Below are positions 46,551 through 58,784 of a stretch of 64,000 nucleotides of DNA, in pieces. A model generated the notes under the pieces. The model was not told where the DNA came from and ran no database searches. It saw only the letters and a program-made list of their open reading frames with translations. Location: contig CM060963.1 in the NCBI GenBank assembly GCA_030765045.1, positions 73,123,117-73,187,116 of the forward strand, written 5' to 3'. The stretch's first letter is position 1, and each line of letters opens with the position of its first letter. This DNA comes from Tenodera sinensis. Lineage: Eukaryota; Arthropoda; Insecta; Mantodea; Mantidae. The translations under genes were made by a program, and so were the position numbers.

Positions 46551-47999
46551 GCACACAACAGATCCATGTCGGGGTAGCAGTGGGTGGAGGTGTCCCCTCT
46601 CGGTTACACACAGTCTCACTCTTTAGCATAATACAGTAGGCTTACCGAATAACATCTGCTAAAAATTGGTTGCTATAGAATTACTTTGAAATTCCATTCT
46701 TTTCATACCAGCACATAAAAGAAAGAAAAAAACACATAACGACTTCTTATTTGAGAAAACTTTAAGTATTTGAAAATTCAAACTGACAGGTGAGCGGTTA
46801 ATAAGCTATTCACAAAAAGTTCTAGATATGCGTTTAATTTGTAAGCATCTTAAAAATAAATATTTTACTAAAAATCGTTATAGGCGCTTTTTAGAAAATT
46901 AATCTTACAGAACACTTTTATATGCAAAGGTTAGTTTAGAATGGGACGTTTTGTTGGAAATCTTAGCGTCGCGCGTGCGCACTGACGCATGTACGCACAC
47001 GTACGCGTTTCCTGTTAAATCTCGGTATTGACTTTTCGGGTATAACTTCTTTACCTCGTATGTATGAGGGAAGGAAAGTAAACGATGGCATTTTCAAAAG
47101 ACCATGATCACCATTCCTTCTTACATTCTCGTGAACAAAACTTCACTCCTTGCGTAGATGGTTCGCTCAGCTTTTGATGTACCCTAGCAAAAACTGTCAA
47201 CTAATTAAATATTTCCTTCCCAGGAAAATACGCATTCCGAAGGGTGCCTGGCGTTCTATATATTTTTTCTAATTTTTGTCAATCCGAGGCCGCTTATTGC
47301 CTTAAAGGATAGAGGTTTTTGCAGGCAGGGAGGCAGGCAGGCACTTGAAGCGGCACAGAGCAGATCGTTAGCTCAGATCCAGCCCGCCGGTAATCAGCGC
47401 ACTTCTCTGTCTGTCTACGCTCTAATGAACGTGCCAAACGCATATCTCTGTATCATTACTGTCTGATACAAGGAGCCTCAGGCCCTAATTAACAGCTCTC
47501 CTTCTTTATCTGATTTCCCAACGGTGCAAACCCAATTGCGCACGTACATGCCCCGAGTTCTTTAAGGTGTTCCATCGAGCCTCATATTAAAATATACTGT
47601 TAATAACCTTTATACGGTCCTTATGACAGACTGTTCCTCGGAAAGTAGCTCAAGATTATCCCTGTGGAAGAATTAACACCTGAAGTTAAGGAGTGTGTTA
47701 TTCATTGCTTCAACATTTTAAAAAGCATGTGTAGAGCTCCATTCTGCCGAACGTCTTGATACCGGACTAATTGAAGTGTTAGTTGAACACTTTGGTAAAG
47801 ACGAGCATGAAGAAGATCTTAGTATGAAAAAGAGTGATTAGCAATGCAATTGCAGAGTTCAGGAAAATGCGTAAAAAATTGTGTCTCAAGCTTCGAGATT
47901 TTGGGACTTTATGTAGGAGCGTTGATACGAGTACTCCCAGTAAATTAGTAAAGTAGCGTGTATTTCTAAAAATTGCCATCAAGATGAACTGAAATGTGT
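46551..47999. other. Spacer with a CpG-rich, apparently single-copy stretch
   Basis: About 46950-47560 is richer in CpG than its surroundings (GCGTCGCGCGTGCGC near 46968) and has no repeat partner here. It contains GGCCCTAATTAAC near 47481, a homeodomain-like core. It might be a regulatory sequence, but nothing in the window proves it. Confidence 0.35.
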
Positions 48000-48290
48000 A
48001 ATCAATTTGCAGCGTTCTAGGTAGAAGCCAAGTAAACAGTTGCCGTATGTGCAACGAGACCGAAACCATCGCACATGTGTTTGGTTGTGCAGGAAAGGTA
48101 ATATTCTTAGAAACAACACACATCACACAGTACGGATGACGACTGTTGATTCATTCAGAGTCAAAAAGAACTATGATATCTATGAACAAGTGTTTTGCTC
48201 CATCAAAACAGTAGATGTAGTTGTCATTGACAGACAACAAACTAGCGTAATAATTTTTGACCCTACAATCTGATTTGAAAAAGCAAAAGA
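48000..48290 (+). pseudogene. LINE ORF2 C-terminal fragment, zinc motif and possible RLE-like end
   Basis: From 48041 the frame gives CRMCNETETIAHVFGC, a CX2CX7HX3C motif typical of LINE ORF2 C-termini. A +2 shift leads to RNNTHHTVR and then VDVVVIDRQQTSVIIFDPTI, ended by TGA where an Arg codon (CGA) would fit. The pattern recalls the restriction-like endonuclease region of some site-specific LINEs, but the catalytic residues are not certain. A frameshift and a stop make it a pseudogene. Family A sequence starts directly after it. Confidence 0.6.
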
Positions 48291-49038
48291 AAAAATCTGA
48301 TGTATTGCACTCACATGACTTTCTCTACTCTTGTACTGACCATTCTTACAAACTCTTATTCCTAGATCTTCTTCGTGTTAAGATAAACATTTGTACAAAT
48401 TATTTTATTACTTATTTCCTTTTAGGTGCAAGGGGAATATTAGAATACAGTAGGCTATGTGCGATAGTAAAATCTTTTAAAGCTTTGAGATTCCGTTCTC
48501 TTTGCACACTTAACATATACAAAAATGAACAACGATGTTCCATTTCACGGAAGTTTTAAGTTTTCCGAAACTCACACACATAACAAGGAATATCTCCGAA
48601 ATGGTTCACCCTACAAGAAAATTTATTGAGACATAAATTGCGTATTTTAGCAAGATCAACATTTTTTGTGTATTATGATTTGGTCTATCTCTAACGGTTT
48701 ACCAGTTATGCAAAAGCCGTCCAGAGTAAATACGACTACAGGGGCTATAGCCAGAAAATTCAAGATAATCATTTCATTTTTTATCAAAATATCTCAAACA
48801 TATGACATTTTAATCAAAATCGTTAGAGCCATTTTCAACAGTCAGAATTTTCGAAAAATGTTCCATGTAAAGGGTAGTTTAGGGTGGGGCTATTTTCTTC
48901 AAAATCTTCGTGTCGCATCCTTGAAAGACATTAAGCTTAAATACCAACTTTGGTTTTTAACCGACTTTTCATTTTTGAGTTACGCTGTCCAGATACACAC
49001 AGACACAAAGACACACGCACGGACCTTTTTTTAAAAAT

Positions 49039-49082
<44 letters not shown>

Positions 49083-49170
49083 ATTCAGGAGTCCTCAAAG
49101 CATATATTTCCGCTGAAATCTCGACATCGAATTTTTGAGTGGAATACAACACTTCCCCTACTCACCTAGA
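48291..49170 (-). repeat. Family A repeat, near-complete minus-strand copy (A7)
   Basis: It runs from TCTGATGTATTGCACTCACA (right end inverted) to AACACTTCCCCTACTCACCT (left end inverted). All landmarks of A2 are present in reverse, which makes the two copies the best pair for a consensus. The hotspot holds a 41-bp poly(T). Confidence 0.85.
49041..49081. repeat. Poly(T) at the family A hotspot
   Basis: The 41-bp T run, read on the element strand, is poly(A) between the CCTGAATCA side and the GTCCGTGCGTGTGTC side. Confidence 0.97.
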
Positions 49171-50990
49171 GAAATTAATAACGGAGTAATTCTTCACTCT
49201 ACAATCCCTGTTGAAAAAAACGTAGACCAAATTATGGAGGCTGACAAGTAAAACAACACTACACTATGAGCCTTGCATTCCTTATTTAAGAAACTACTAC
49301 CACATTTTAAATTGGAAAGTGATTGGTCTTTTTGTGGTGCTCGTGGGGTGGTTACTAAATTTATTGCTGATCCGTTCCGACGCTTTGAGTGAAAACTTTT
49401 TTTAGAAGACCTTGGTTTACAAATTATCCTGATTCTTTGTACATTTTACACAATCATTTGTATACTACACTAGATTAAATAAATAATTATAAAATGATCA
49501 TCTGTCCTGTTTGCCAATTTTATAATCATTTTGTAAATTGTTACACTTTATCTGTCAAATACCTTTACATTAGGTATATATTTTTTATTCTTTATAATCC
49601 GTATTTAAAATTACCTTTTTCTATAGATATATTACTAGGCTGTGTGTATATGACAACCCTAAAATAGGAAGCTATCCAACTACTGGAGTAATTTTTGGAG
49701 TGTGGTGACATAATGGGCTGAATGGACTTGGCTATAGTGACGTAAACTAGGGCAAGTATATTTCACGAACTAGGTATACATAATGACCTTTGAAATTTAA
49801 TTACTGATACTAGATTTGAACATAGACGTGATGAAAAGCTATACAAGAAAAGCTTTCAGGATAATAACGTTTGTCTCTTAGGTGGCTAAATTTGGAGCTG
49901 AAACTGTTCCTACAAGAGGTTAAGTGGAACCAGTTCATCTTATTGCTAGACAGTGGAACCATGGGTTGTTTGGTTTTTAGTAAATAAGCTCTTGATATTC
50001 CTACTCAAAATAGAGATAAAGGTTCCATACTATCCATTTTACTATGCAACAATTACATTCACGTTTTCTGTACTTGCTGGTAGGGGAAAAGTAATTAAAC
50101 TTATAATTCGAAAAGGATTTGTACTTATGAAGGGCTGAATTGTCATGCATTGTCGCGTTGTCACCTGTTCATCTGTATGCTCACTCTTTGATCGAATAAC
50201 AACATCAGGAATCCACGAGCGCTTTGTACAAATGACTGTGAAACAAGAATGTGTTTCTTACCTGCCAGCATATCGCCATTTAGCTGGCAACAGCACTGGT
50301 GTTATTATGTCCATGCAACTTCTGTTACCAGGACAGAAATTGCGGAACCCACTTCTAACACAAAACTGTTCCGTCCTTTGAATTTCCTTTTAGCGTTCTC
50401 TTCCCATAATTGTTAATGGAATGAAATAAAAAGGGAGACGTACTATATTAACATGATTTTGTCTACCCCGTATGGTTCATTTTTATATAATTACATACCT
50501 TTTTTATGAAGCCTTATTTTCCTATCTACTTCTAATTTTTTACTGAAATAATAAAACAGGGGTAAATGCTAGCCTCTAACTTCTGAGATCAAGCCCGGCG
50601 GAGAGCGAGTGATTTTTTTTCGGGTGCAAGAATCCTTGGTATGGCTTCCTTCGGAACGAAAGTAAAGCCGATAATCCTGTATCGTAGATTTACAGCACGT
50701 AAATATCCTCAAGCCTGATAAAGCGACCTCTGAGAAAAATTAAGTGGTCTTTCACGCCTAATTTTGTTGTAGAACGAGGAATAAATTCAATAATCAATAC
50801 CTTTAAAGATAGGCCGCTATATGCTGGCCTTCAAATTCTATGCTCTTTCTACGACATCTAGTGATACAATCGGATAGCGACAGCACTTCAAATGATTAAA
50901 ATATTGAATATTCAAACCAATAATAAGTGTTCACGGAATATTCAACATACACATTTTATTTTGCATGTATCTTAAATATTTTAATCAATA
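49171..50990. other. Spacer, no gene recognised
   Basis: Frames at 49953-50138 and 50145-50381 are short and without domains. Confidence 0.45.
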
Positions 50991-50994
50991 TCTC

Positions 50995-51258
50995 CAGACT
51001 CATTTCTTGATAACATTAAAATAAACACATTCTTCTATGCTTAAAGGATAGTTTTGGAGGTGGGGATATTTTCCTGAGAAGACTTGTATCACATCTTTGA
51101 CATATTGAATTTAAATAACGAGTTCAGTATTTTTATACATACACAAGTGAAATAAACGTAAATACCAAGTTTGGCATTGATGAAACGGTTTGGTTTAGAG
51201 TTATACTCTTCTCAGATACATTCACCGACCACTTTTTTTTTTTTTTTTTTTTTTTTTG
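50995..51258 (-). repeat. Family A repeat, 5' part (copy A8) with poly(T)
   Basis: The minus-strand match includes TTAAATACCAAG-like and GTTATACTCT-like landmarks near 51150-51210. A 25-bp T run at 51233-51257 lies at the hotspot. Sequence to the right is not family A. Confidence 0.65.
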
Positions 51259-51264
51259 TGGGGG

Positions 51265-51580
51265 AGGTTACTATACTTTGTCTAGTTAAGTACGCAGTAC
51301 AGATAATAAAATAGTATATTGCGTACCAAGAACTGTAAGTGGTACTTATCAGGTTCAGAATGCACCTTGGGCCCGCAGGGCTGATGAGTAGCTTAAAGTT
51401 CAGGGTTAGCCATGGGGGGGGGGGGGGGGGAGGTTACTATACTTTGTCTAGTTAAGTACGCAGTACAGATAATAAAATAGTATATTGCGTACCAAGAACT
51501 GTAAGTGGTACTTATCAGGTTCAGAATGCACCTTGGGCCCGCAGGGCTCATAAGTAGCTTAAAGTTCAGGGTTAGCCAAT
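51265..51580. repeat. Tandem duplication, 166-bp period
   Basis: 51265-51413 and 51431-51578 are almost identical: AGGTTACTATACTTTGTCTA starts each and TTCAGGGTTAGCCA ends each. The visible differences are at GATGAG versus CATAAG. An 18-bp G run separates them. The duplication is very recent. On the minus strand the first unit would end in a poly(A) run, as a retroposed transcript would. Confidence 0.95.
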
Positions 51581-52861
51581 TACTTTTTGCAATACTTGAA
51601 AAAACCGTAAAAAGCAATAAATCAAAATTTCTTTTCCACATTGTATTGGTCATTAAGAAAAAATGAATTCTCAGTCTGAAAATGAAAACCTACATATAAA
51701 TTATATGAGTAAAGCCTTCTTATCCACTATTTTGTATATTTTATATGAAAATCTAAGTTCCACCTCAAGATGTAATGAAGAAATAAAAATAATTGTATCG
51801 CTTGTTAATGTTAACTTGTCCAATTGCACATTTAATATTTCAATGAACAACTAATGCATACGTCTATATATTTTGATAAGGATTTATTAATAACTTATTT
51901 TTAGGTTACTATGCTGTTGGTGTTACGTCATTTCCTACTGGTAGCGTAAGTATTAATGACCAGTTTTAGCCTTGTTGCCATGGAAATTGATAAATGAATT
52001 ATTAATTTAGCTTACATTACCAAATATATGTTAACAATGACTGCCTTACATATCAGGTATTGCAAAAATTAAGATTAAAGTACACAGGAATATCTCATAG
52101 CATCAATTCTGAACCACTGAAATTGGATCCAGTTTATTATTTCGCACCACAATAGCTACTAGTAGACTTCCTCTGAACCGAATCATTTCTATATTATCTA
52201 TTTTCAGATCTACGTCCTTAAGTTCCCCACAGTTCTTTACGTTTATGCAACAATTATTAACGCAATTTGGCCGCAATTTGTGGCTGAATTTCAATTACTA
52301 TTTAATTGTAAAAATTACTGAAAGAAAAGATCATTCATAATATATTTTCTTTCGAAGAATTTAAACTCCTCTTGAAGTCAGTAATTGTAAAGATGCCAAT
52401 TTTAAAATGTATTTCTTATTCCTGTGCAAGTGATTGCTATATTCATTACATACTGGATACATACATCGTTGGCTTTCTATGAGATTCTAAATTTGTATCG
52501 TGATTATTTTCATTGGAAAACTCAACTTGTACGTAATAACAGAAAAGGAATGAACCAAACTCGTATAAAAATGCTCAACGTAATTAAACAAACAATGTTT
52601 TTGCCAATTAGCGAAGAGATATTAACTCATTTAAATAAATATTACAGTGAACAAGTGGCATACGTAATTAATGAAAATATATAAGTAGTGCAGGTTCGGG
52701 ACAGCAGGTTTAGAAATAATATAAATGAATTTAATAACAACGGAATATTGCTCATGGTTTTTGTTAGCCACAAGTAATTTTGGACGTTTTATATTATTTG
52801 TATGTAAATGCACTCCTACTGCTACTAATACTACTTCTATTCCTCCTACTCCCACAACTCA
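51581..52861. other. Spacer with an unrecognised open frame
   Basis: An 86-codon frame at 52424-52684 has no domain I recognise. The rest is AT-rich. Confidence 0.4.
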
Positions 52862-53460
52862 CCGAGCGAGATAGCTCCGCAATAACTGGTAAGGCTTGTA
52901 ATCGCGAGGTCCCGGGTTCAATTCCTGGCGATTGCCCACCCTCGCTTGCTGGGGTGGTCACTCATCTACCACGATTTCCTTTCCATTATTTTCCTTTCAT
53001 TCCAGTGTTTTCTGTCTTTCAAGCGTGTTTCTAGGTTTTATGGCATATAGCGGTGCCAGACGGATGACGCAGGTGCTTGCTCAAAGGAAGAATTACTGCA
53101 AATGGGCATAGAGGGCTGTTTGACAACAAGTGGTTCATCACCTCTCTAGACAGCTTCAGGTGTGGGACGCATTTTCGAACCTAGTGAGGGTATTTACCTT
53201 GCATCCCCTGCTTCACTTCCTTTCATTCTCCTTATCCGGTCTTTCAAGGTTGTAAGAATCAGCGAGCTGCAGAGGGCTCCGCTGCGGACTGCGCTATGGA
53301 AATACGGTGCTCGGCTGAGGGGAGATGCTGTGGTCAACCGCCATCCCAGGGGCTGATTGATCAGTCGGACCTAGCTGGTGGCGAGCTCTCTGTGGCGGTC
53401 TAGACATCCGTCAGGCTAAAGAACTTTTCTGCAACTGTTAGGGACTGGCGTGGACACTTC
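52862..53460 (+). mobile_element. tRNA-derived SINE family J, copy 2, and following GC-rich unit
   Basis: GAGATAGCTCCGCAATAACT (A-box side) and GGGTTCAATTCC near 52914 (B box) open the element. A pyrimidine-rich module and GTGTTTCTAGGTTTTATGGC follow, as in the minus-strand copy at 10975-11162. A second GC-rich unit (about 53160-53460) may be the rest of the same element or a neighbour. Confidence 0.65.
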
Positions 53461-54649
53461 GAGAAGTAATTCCGGAGGATGGAACGCTGCATGCAGTATC
53501 AGGGAGAATGTCTTGAGAAACTGGGATAAACATTTTTGTGACTATACCTTGCTGTCTCAATAAATATCTAGTGACCCTAGTAATAGGTGTTGCAACCTCT
53601 GAATATATACATATTCACGTTAGAAAACAAAGGCTTCTTGGTATATACTGCCAGCTACGGAGCACACACAACGAGTGACCGAAATTGCTGGCCACTTTAT
53701 TGACTTGGTTTGTCATTCATCGGAAACACTTGTAAGTGCATGAGACCGGTCTTCTCTACTATCAACGACCAAAGACGCTGTGATCCATTACGCTCATTCT
53801 CTTATAAACCTTGAAGTTCTTCTTCTCCATGCAGTGGCGTTTTTCGAACCAGACTGCCCCGTGCTGGCCATAGGTTAACAACATCAATAAAGCAACAACA
53901 ACAAAAGTAACTCTAAACAAAATCCGCTAGGGCTCCATTGTAGGGCAAAGTTCCCCTTTTACTTTTCAGCACTATGAAAAAGCTTTCATGCAATTAACTT
54001 TAAGAGAACTGACATAAAAACTGAAACCTCCCAGGTACCTCGCTATAAAAACCTCAGGGAAAAATCATTTTAACGATGTTTGTATAGAGTTTGAAATACT
54101 CCGAAAATGCGTTATTGAAATTATTTTCCCCATGCTAATGATGTTCCGGATATTAAAATGCACAGCGAGACCGTAAAACCTTACTCAGGCGGCGGCATTA
54201 CGACTTGCCGCCTAGGGCATAACGTTTCATTGGGACGATAAATTTCAATGTCCAAACTAAACGTTATTACAACGCTCTCGCAACATTTACGACCTTCATT
54301 CAATAGAGATGGAATTGTTTCGAATGGCACTTTTATACATCACTCATCCCAGTTAGCTTCGTGCTACTGGATTTTTTTAAAAAAAGATAAAAACTTAAAA
54401 TACAGCTTTATTAACGCTTCCTATGCCTTTAGCGTAATTAGAGATAGAAGCAAAGTCATAATATTTTTATGATCATGATAAAAATTGTGCTTTTTTAATG
54501 CTATCAATAAATCATTGTTGTCGATATGAAGTTTCTTAGTGATTAATGCATCTATCACATTTTAATTTATGTAGACTCTTGGAAAGTTTTTCCTTTAAAA
54601 TCCAACATATGGCACCGATTGAACTGATTACGTTGAAACCCCCGGACAA
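53461..54649. other. Spacer, nothing recognised
   Basis: No repeat partner, boxes or domain. A 74-codon frame at 54248-54472 has no recognisable product. Confidence 0.45.
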
Positions 54650-55345
54650 ACATCTGATGTGTTGCACTCACATGACTACTCTTGTACTAACCATTCTTAC
54701 AAACTCTTATTCCTATATCTTCTTCGTGTTAGTCGAGGTAAACATTTGCAGAAATTATCTTATAGCTCTCTTCCTTGTAGGTGCAAGAGCAATATCGGAA
54801 TACAGTAGGCTTTGGGCAATAGTGAAATCTTTTATAGCTCGTGACTACATAAAGGACTTGAAATTCCATTCTCTTTGCACGGCCAAGAGAGAAAAAAGTG
54901 AATAACAATCTCCGATTTGAAAAAAAGTTTAAATATTACAAAGCTCACACAAATTACAAGGAATATCTCCAAAAGGTTCACCCCACAAATAAATGCTTTT
55001 GAATATAACTTTGTTTTAACAGGTCCTACAGTTTTTGTATAGTAAGATTTGGTTTATCTCTTACGGTTTATCACTTATGCAAAAATCAAGAATAAACAGG
55101 ACTACGTGGGCTTTAGACGGACAATTCAAAATATAAATTTCATTTGCCATAAAATATCTTAAACATACATCTTAATCAATATCCTTAGAGCCATGTTTGA
55201 TAAAATCAATTAAACTTAAATACCAAGTTTGGTTTTTAATCGACTTTTCCTTTTCGAGTTATGCTGTTCGCAGAAACAGACCTTTTTGCAAAAATGATCT
55301 TTTTGGGTGATTCAGGGGGTTCCAAAACATATATTCCATTTTTCT
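54650..55345 (-). repeat. Family A repeat, minus-strand copy (A9) without microsatellite
   Basis: It begins TCTGATGTGTTGCACTCACA and ends near GATTCAGGGGGTTCCAAAAC. The hotspot reads as ordinary sequence (TTTTTGCAAAAATGATC near 55282), which probably resembles the unexpanded state. An internal part is deleted. Confidence 0.8.
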
Positions 55346-55727
55346 TAATTTCTATTATTTTTATTTATACATTTTAAATGTTTGCGTTTTTGAAATCTGT
55401 GTCATTATATCACAAAGTACATGAAAACTTTGAAATGACTTCGGAAACCTAAAATCTCCAAAGCTGATTAATAAAAACTCCTAGATCACAATGAGAAAAT
55501 AAGACAAAGTGGTATTCATCCAGTCAGGTTTCTCAACTAGATTCGCGAGCCTAGAGTCAAGAGTCCTATGGAAACATACGAGTAGTAAACAAACCTAATA
55601 CTTCGTGTAAGAAACGCATTTAAAATGGAGGAAAACACGATGAGTGGATACTTGATTGACGCTCTATTATTAATGATCTTTCATTTTGAGTGTCCAAGTA
55701 AAATTGTAAAAATACCGTATAATATTG
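55346..55727. other. Spacer, nothing recognised
   Basis: AT-rich and featureless, up to the target duplication of the micro-insertion. Confidence 0.45.
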
Positions 55728-55736
55728 TATAACAGC

Positions 55737-55787
55737 CAGTGAGTGTCGGGCTTAAGGGCCCGTCGACAACTTGGTCATTAGAGACCC
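55737..55787 (-). mobile_element. 51-bp micro-insertion, copy 3 (9-bp target duplication)
   Basis: On the minus strand the core GTTGTCGACGGGCCCTTAA is followed by CCCGACACTCACTG. Perfect repeats TATAACAGC flank it at 55728-55736 and 55788-55796. The right-hand repeat overlaps a hAT-like end, CAGCGATGTCCAACC, at 55793. Confidence 0.85.
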
Positions 55788-55792
55788 TATAA

Positions 55793-55880
55793 CAGCGATG
55801 TCCAACCTTGTCTCTTTGGATAAGCTGACGTAATGAGCGGCTTCAGGCGGAGGGACAGAGAATATCACGTGACGGACACA
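55793..55880 (+). mobile_element. Possible hAT-like element end
   Basis: CAGCGATGTCCAACCTTGTC resembles the end of the hAT-like element at 24498 (CAGCCCTGTCCAAC). No matching right end was found before family A begins, so only one terminus is left. Confidence 0.4.
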
Positions 55881-55884
55881 AAAT

Positions 55885-56410
55885 GGAGATTCCGTGGCCG
55901 TTTCTAACTCATATCTTAAATTTTCTGGGAATGCCCTCAGAAGACCTCTTCGTTCTGGATAATTTTTGCATAAATAGTAAACACTAAGATATAGACAAAA
56001 TCTTACTATATACAACACGTGGATCTCCTTAGAACACACAATTTATGTAAAATATTTCTTTTTAGTGAACTATTTCCAATATATTCTTTATTATTCGTTT
56101 GAATTTGTCAATGTTTATACTTTTCTCAAATAGGAATATACTATTCGTTGTTTTATCTCTTGGCCTTGCAAAGAGATCGGAATTTCAAAGGCTTCGCATA
56201 GTAACCACTTCTTAGAATATTTCACTATCGCTTAAAGCCAACTGTATTCCTATATTTCCCTTGCACCTACAAGAAAATTTGCAATACGGTACTTTCTGAA
56301 AACGGTTATGTCGATTAAAATGTAGTAGATAGAGAAATAAGCATTTGTAAGAATGGTGGTATAGCCCTACATATGTTTGCGAACAGAGTTTCTCCAAGTT
56401 GAACTATATT
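55885..56410 (+). repeat. Family A repeat, 3' part (copy A10)
   Basis: It runs from about TTAAATTTTCTGGGAATGCC through CACAATTTATGTAAAATAT and CCCTTGCACCTACAAGAAAA to CATTTGTAAGAATGGTGG. The left half, including the hotspot, is absent. Confidence 0.75.
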
Positions 56411-57553
56411 AAAAATCTGTGTCGCAGTATGTTACCCCGACGATCACTTGGTGGATCATCCAAGGCTGCGCACTTCGACTTTGTTGCCACATATTGTTAG
56501 ACTTCTTCAACGCAAGTTATAAATGAAAAGGTGTAAGATTTGAAAGTGCTTTCGTAAATCAAACGCAATGTACATATCATCAAACCGCCTCCGCAAGACA
56601 ATGCACGGCTCAGGGGTAAAAGGTGCCAAAGTCCACATATGGTGAAAGGGGGTAAAACCCAACCGCTCTTCTTTTGAAAGAGGGGAGTTGGACATCTAGG
56701 ACTATAATACTACATTGGTCCTAATAATAGACGCAACCTGCTCTTCCACAACGAATTGACGTTGTGCATAACCATAAAATGACTTCACATGGTAGGAATT
56801 ACGTTGCAATAATCATGGCTAACTTGGCTAATATTTTTTATTTATTTATGGACGCTCTTTAGCTGCTATGGTTTTCAGTGTCACATTCTATATTGGTTAT
56901 GATAGACCACTTTATTTTGCTTGGAGGCCTCTTTATCAGGCATTAAGTTCGCTAAATCTACGACTCGAAACCATCGCCTTTACTTCCCTTCCGAAGCAAC
57001 GCGTGCTAAAGACTGTTATACTCATACCTCTCCATTGCCGTCAGCGGCATTTCGACCTACGATCTCGAGAACCAGAGGCTGAGGTGACCTACCGTGAGAT
57101 ATTCAGTATCATCCATCAGTCGAACGTATGATTTCCAAAACTTCTGTGCATTGATGGAGCAATTAATAAATACTGCAGCTTAGATAGAGACAGGCAAAAT
57201 GGATATATTACAAACGTCACAGCTTCAAAGGAACGTCTATTTTGGCAAACTGGTACGATGTTTTCATGTAATGTTCGGGTTGCATAGATGACGGCTGATT
57301 TTAACGTGTGTATCACAGTTGCGAAACAAAGTCGGCATAACAAAGACATTTTTAGAAAGAGGGAAAACGTGTATGTATGTCTAGTATGACAAGCGCACGT
57401 CATCATATTGTGACGTAGCTGATAGAGCCCAGCTCGTCAACTGGATGCACACCCGGCCGAGTGGTTGATTGGAGACATTAGGGTGCGCTTTCAACCAGTG
57501 TAAATCCAAGAAACGCTGTTGAGGGTAACATAATATTTCTGGATGTTTCGTAA
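56411..57553. other. Spacer, no gene recognised
   Basis: Frames at 56868-57131 and 57116-57406 overlap on opposite strands and have no domain. No repeat partner was found. Confidence 0.4.
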
Positions 57554-58195
57554 CCCAGTACCAGGCGCGGCTCCTCAGGGTAGGCAGGGTAGGCATTGCC
57601 TACCCTATCGTAATACATCAACAAAAAATGTTTAACTATGATTCTGCATTTTATCATTTGAACCGTCATTTTCCCCTAAATTGCAGTTCAAGAAAAGTTT
57701 TCTCGGTTATAATGACCAGCGCATGGTCAAATCCTTTAATCTCAATTCCGATTCATCAAAACTGCGCTGCGTGTTTGAAACGCGCGGTAGAATTAATACG
57801 CATGGAACCTGGGTAGTGGCAGGCTAGCTTAACCTCTGCCTGCCCGGCCCCATTTCCTCAGTACGAGGCCCTTGAACAGGGATAAGGAAACATTCGGTCT
57901 GTATATGCACTCCGAGCATGCGTAGACGCGTCTGCCAGCAGTTCGAACACTTGCCTGCCCAAATCCGAATTTATGCGACATTTTCCGAACAGCCATACTC
58001 CACGAACGAAGATCTCAGAGATCTGAATCTGTCGTTATCTCTGTGTAATACCAGTATGACCGACTTAATTACTTAATTAGTGAACTATTACAAATTTCGC
58101 TTTCGCGGCGCACTGACAATGAAAAGAGGAGTGTTTTAGCTATTTAACACAAAGCTGCAGTCAGACAATTTTTCAATTTCTTAATTTATATTAGT

Positions 58196-58457
58196 CATGG
58201 GCGTCGCGAAACGGGGGCAAGGGGGGCCACGGCCCCCCCTTGGAGGTTGGTGAACTTAATGTGCAGTCAGTTACTGACTTTTAAACTATTATTTTAATTT
58301 TGATGTAAAGAACAATTTTTATTTAGCACAAATTAATACGGTTATCTGCAACAAATACTATAAATTTTGACAGTAAAATAATGATTTAATATTATATGAT
58401 TGCAAATTTCCAACATGTGCCCCCCCCCCCCTGGAAAAAAGTCTACCGACACTCGTG
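58196..58457 (+). mobile_element. Smaller hAT-like element nested inside the larger one
   Basis: The left end CATGGGCGTCG and inverted right end CACGAGTGTCG match at 8 of 11. Flanking octamers ATATTAGT (58188-58195) and ATTTTAGT (58458-58465) agree at 7 of 8. Next to each end lie G-rich and C-rich blocks (GGGGGG then CCCCCC near 58225, a C run near 58424). Confidence 0.7.
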
Positions 58458-58594
58458 ATTTTAGTTTTGGCGGTAATTCGTCCGTAAGACACACTCATTC
58501 ACTCTGCTCTTATTAAACAACCAAACAATATATTGTTTGCGTTATCCGCAATGACTTCGCCCCCTATATTTCGGATAAACGGGGTTTATTATTA

Positions 58595-58595
58595 A

Positions 58596-58693
<98 letters not shown>

Positions 58694-58702
58694 ATTATTA
58701 TT
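58595..58702. repeat. (TTA)n microsatellite
   Basis: About 108 bp of TTA units, then a short TTG array, within the larger hAT-like element. Confidence 0.95.
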
Positions 58703-58784
58703 GTTGTTGTTGTTGCTTGTTTGTTGTTACTGTTACACTTTGCCTACCCTAAAATTTTGACTGCGAGCCGCCACTGCCCAGTAC

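Larger units (their letters stand above)
57562..58776 (+). mobile_element. hAT-like element with perfect 8-bp target duplication
   Basis: Ends are CAGGCGCGGCTC and, inverted, CAGTGGCGGCTC (10 of 12 matching), each followed further in by AGGGTAGGCA. Perfect octamers CCCAGTAC flank it at 57554-57561 and 58777-58784, the hallmark of hAT insertion. At 1.2 kb, with a 262-bp nested element and a 0.1-kb TTA array, it is too short for a hAT transposase and shows no such frame. It may be a deletion derivative. Confidence 0.88.

Noticed and set aside
52424..52684. 86-codon frame
   Set aside because: No domain or partner exon was found, and the upstream ATG context gives no support.
57579..57606. Short AGGGTAGGCA/TGCCTACCCT inverted repeat as a transcription terminator
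   Set aside because: It is a subterminal part of the hAT-like element, repeated at its other end.
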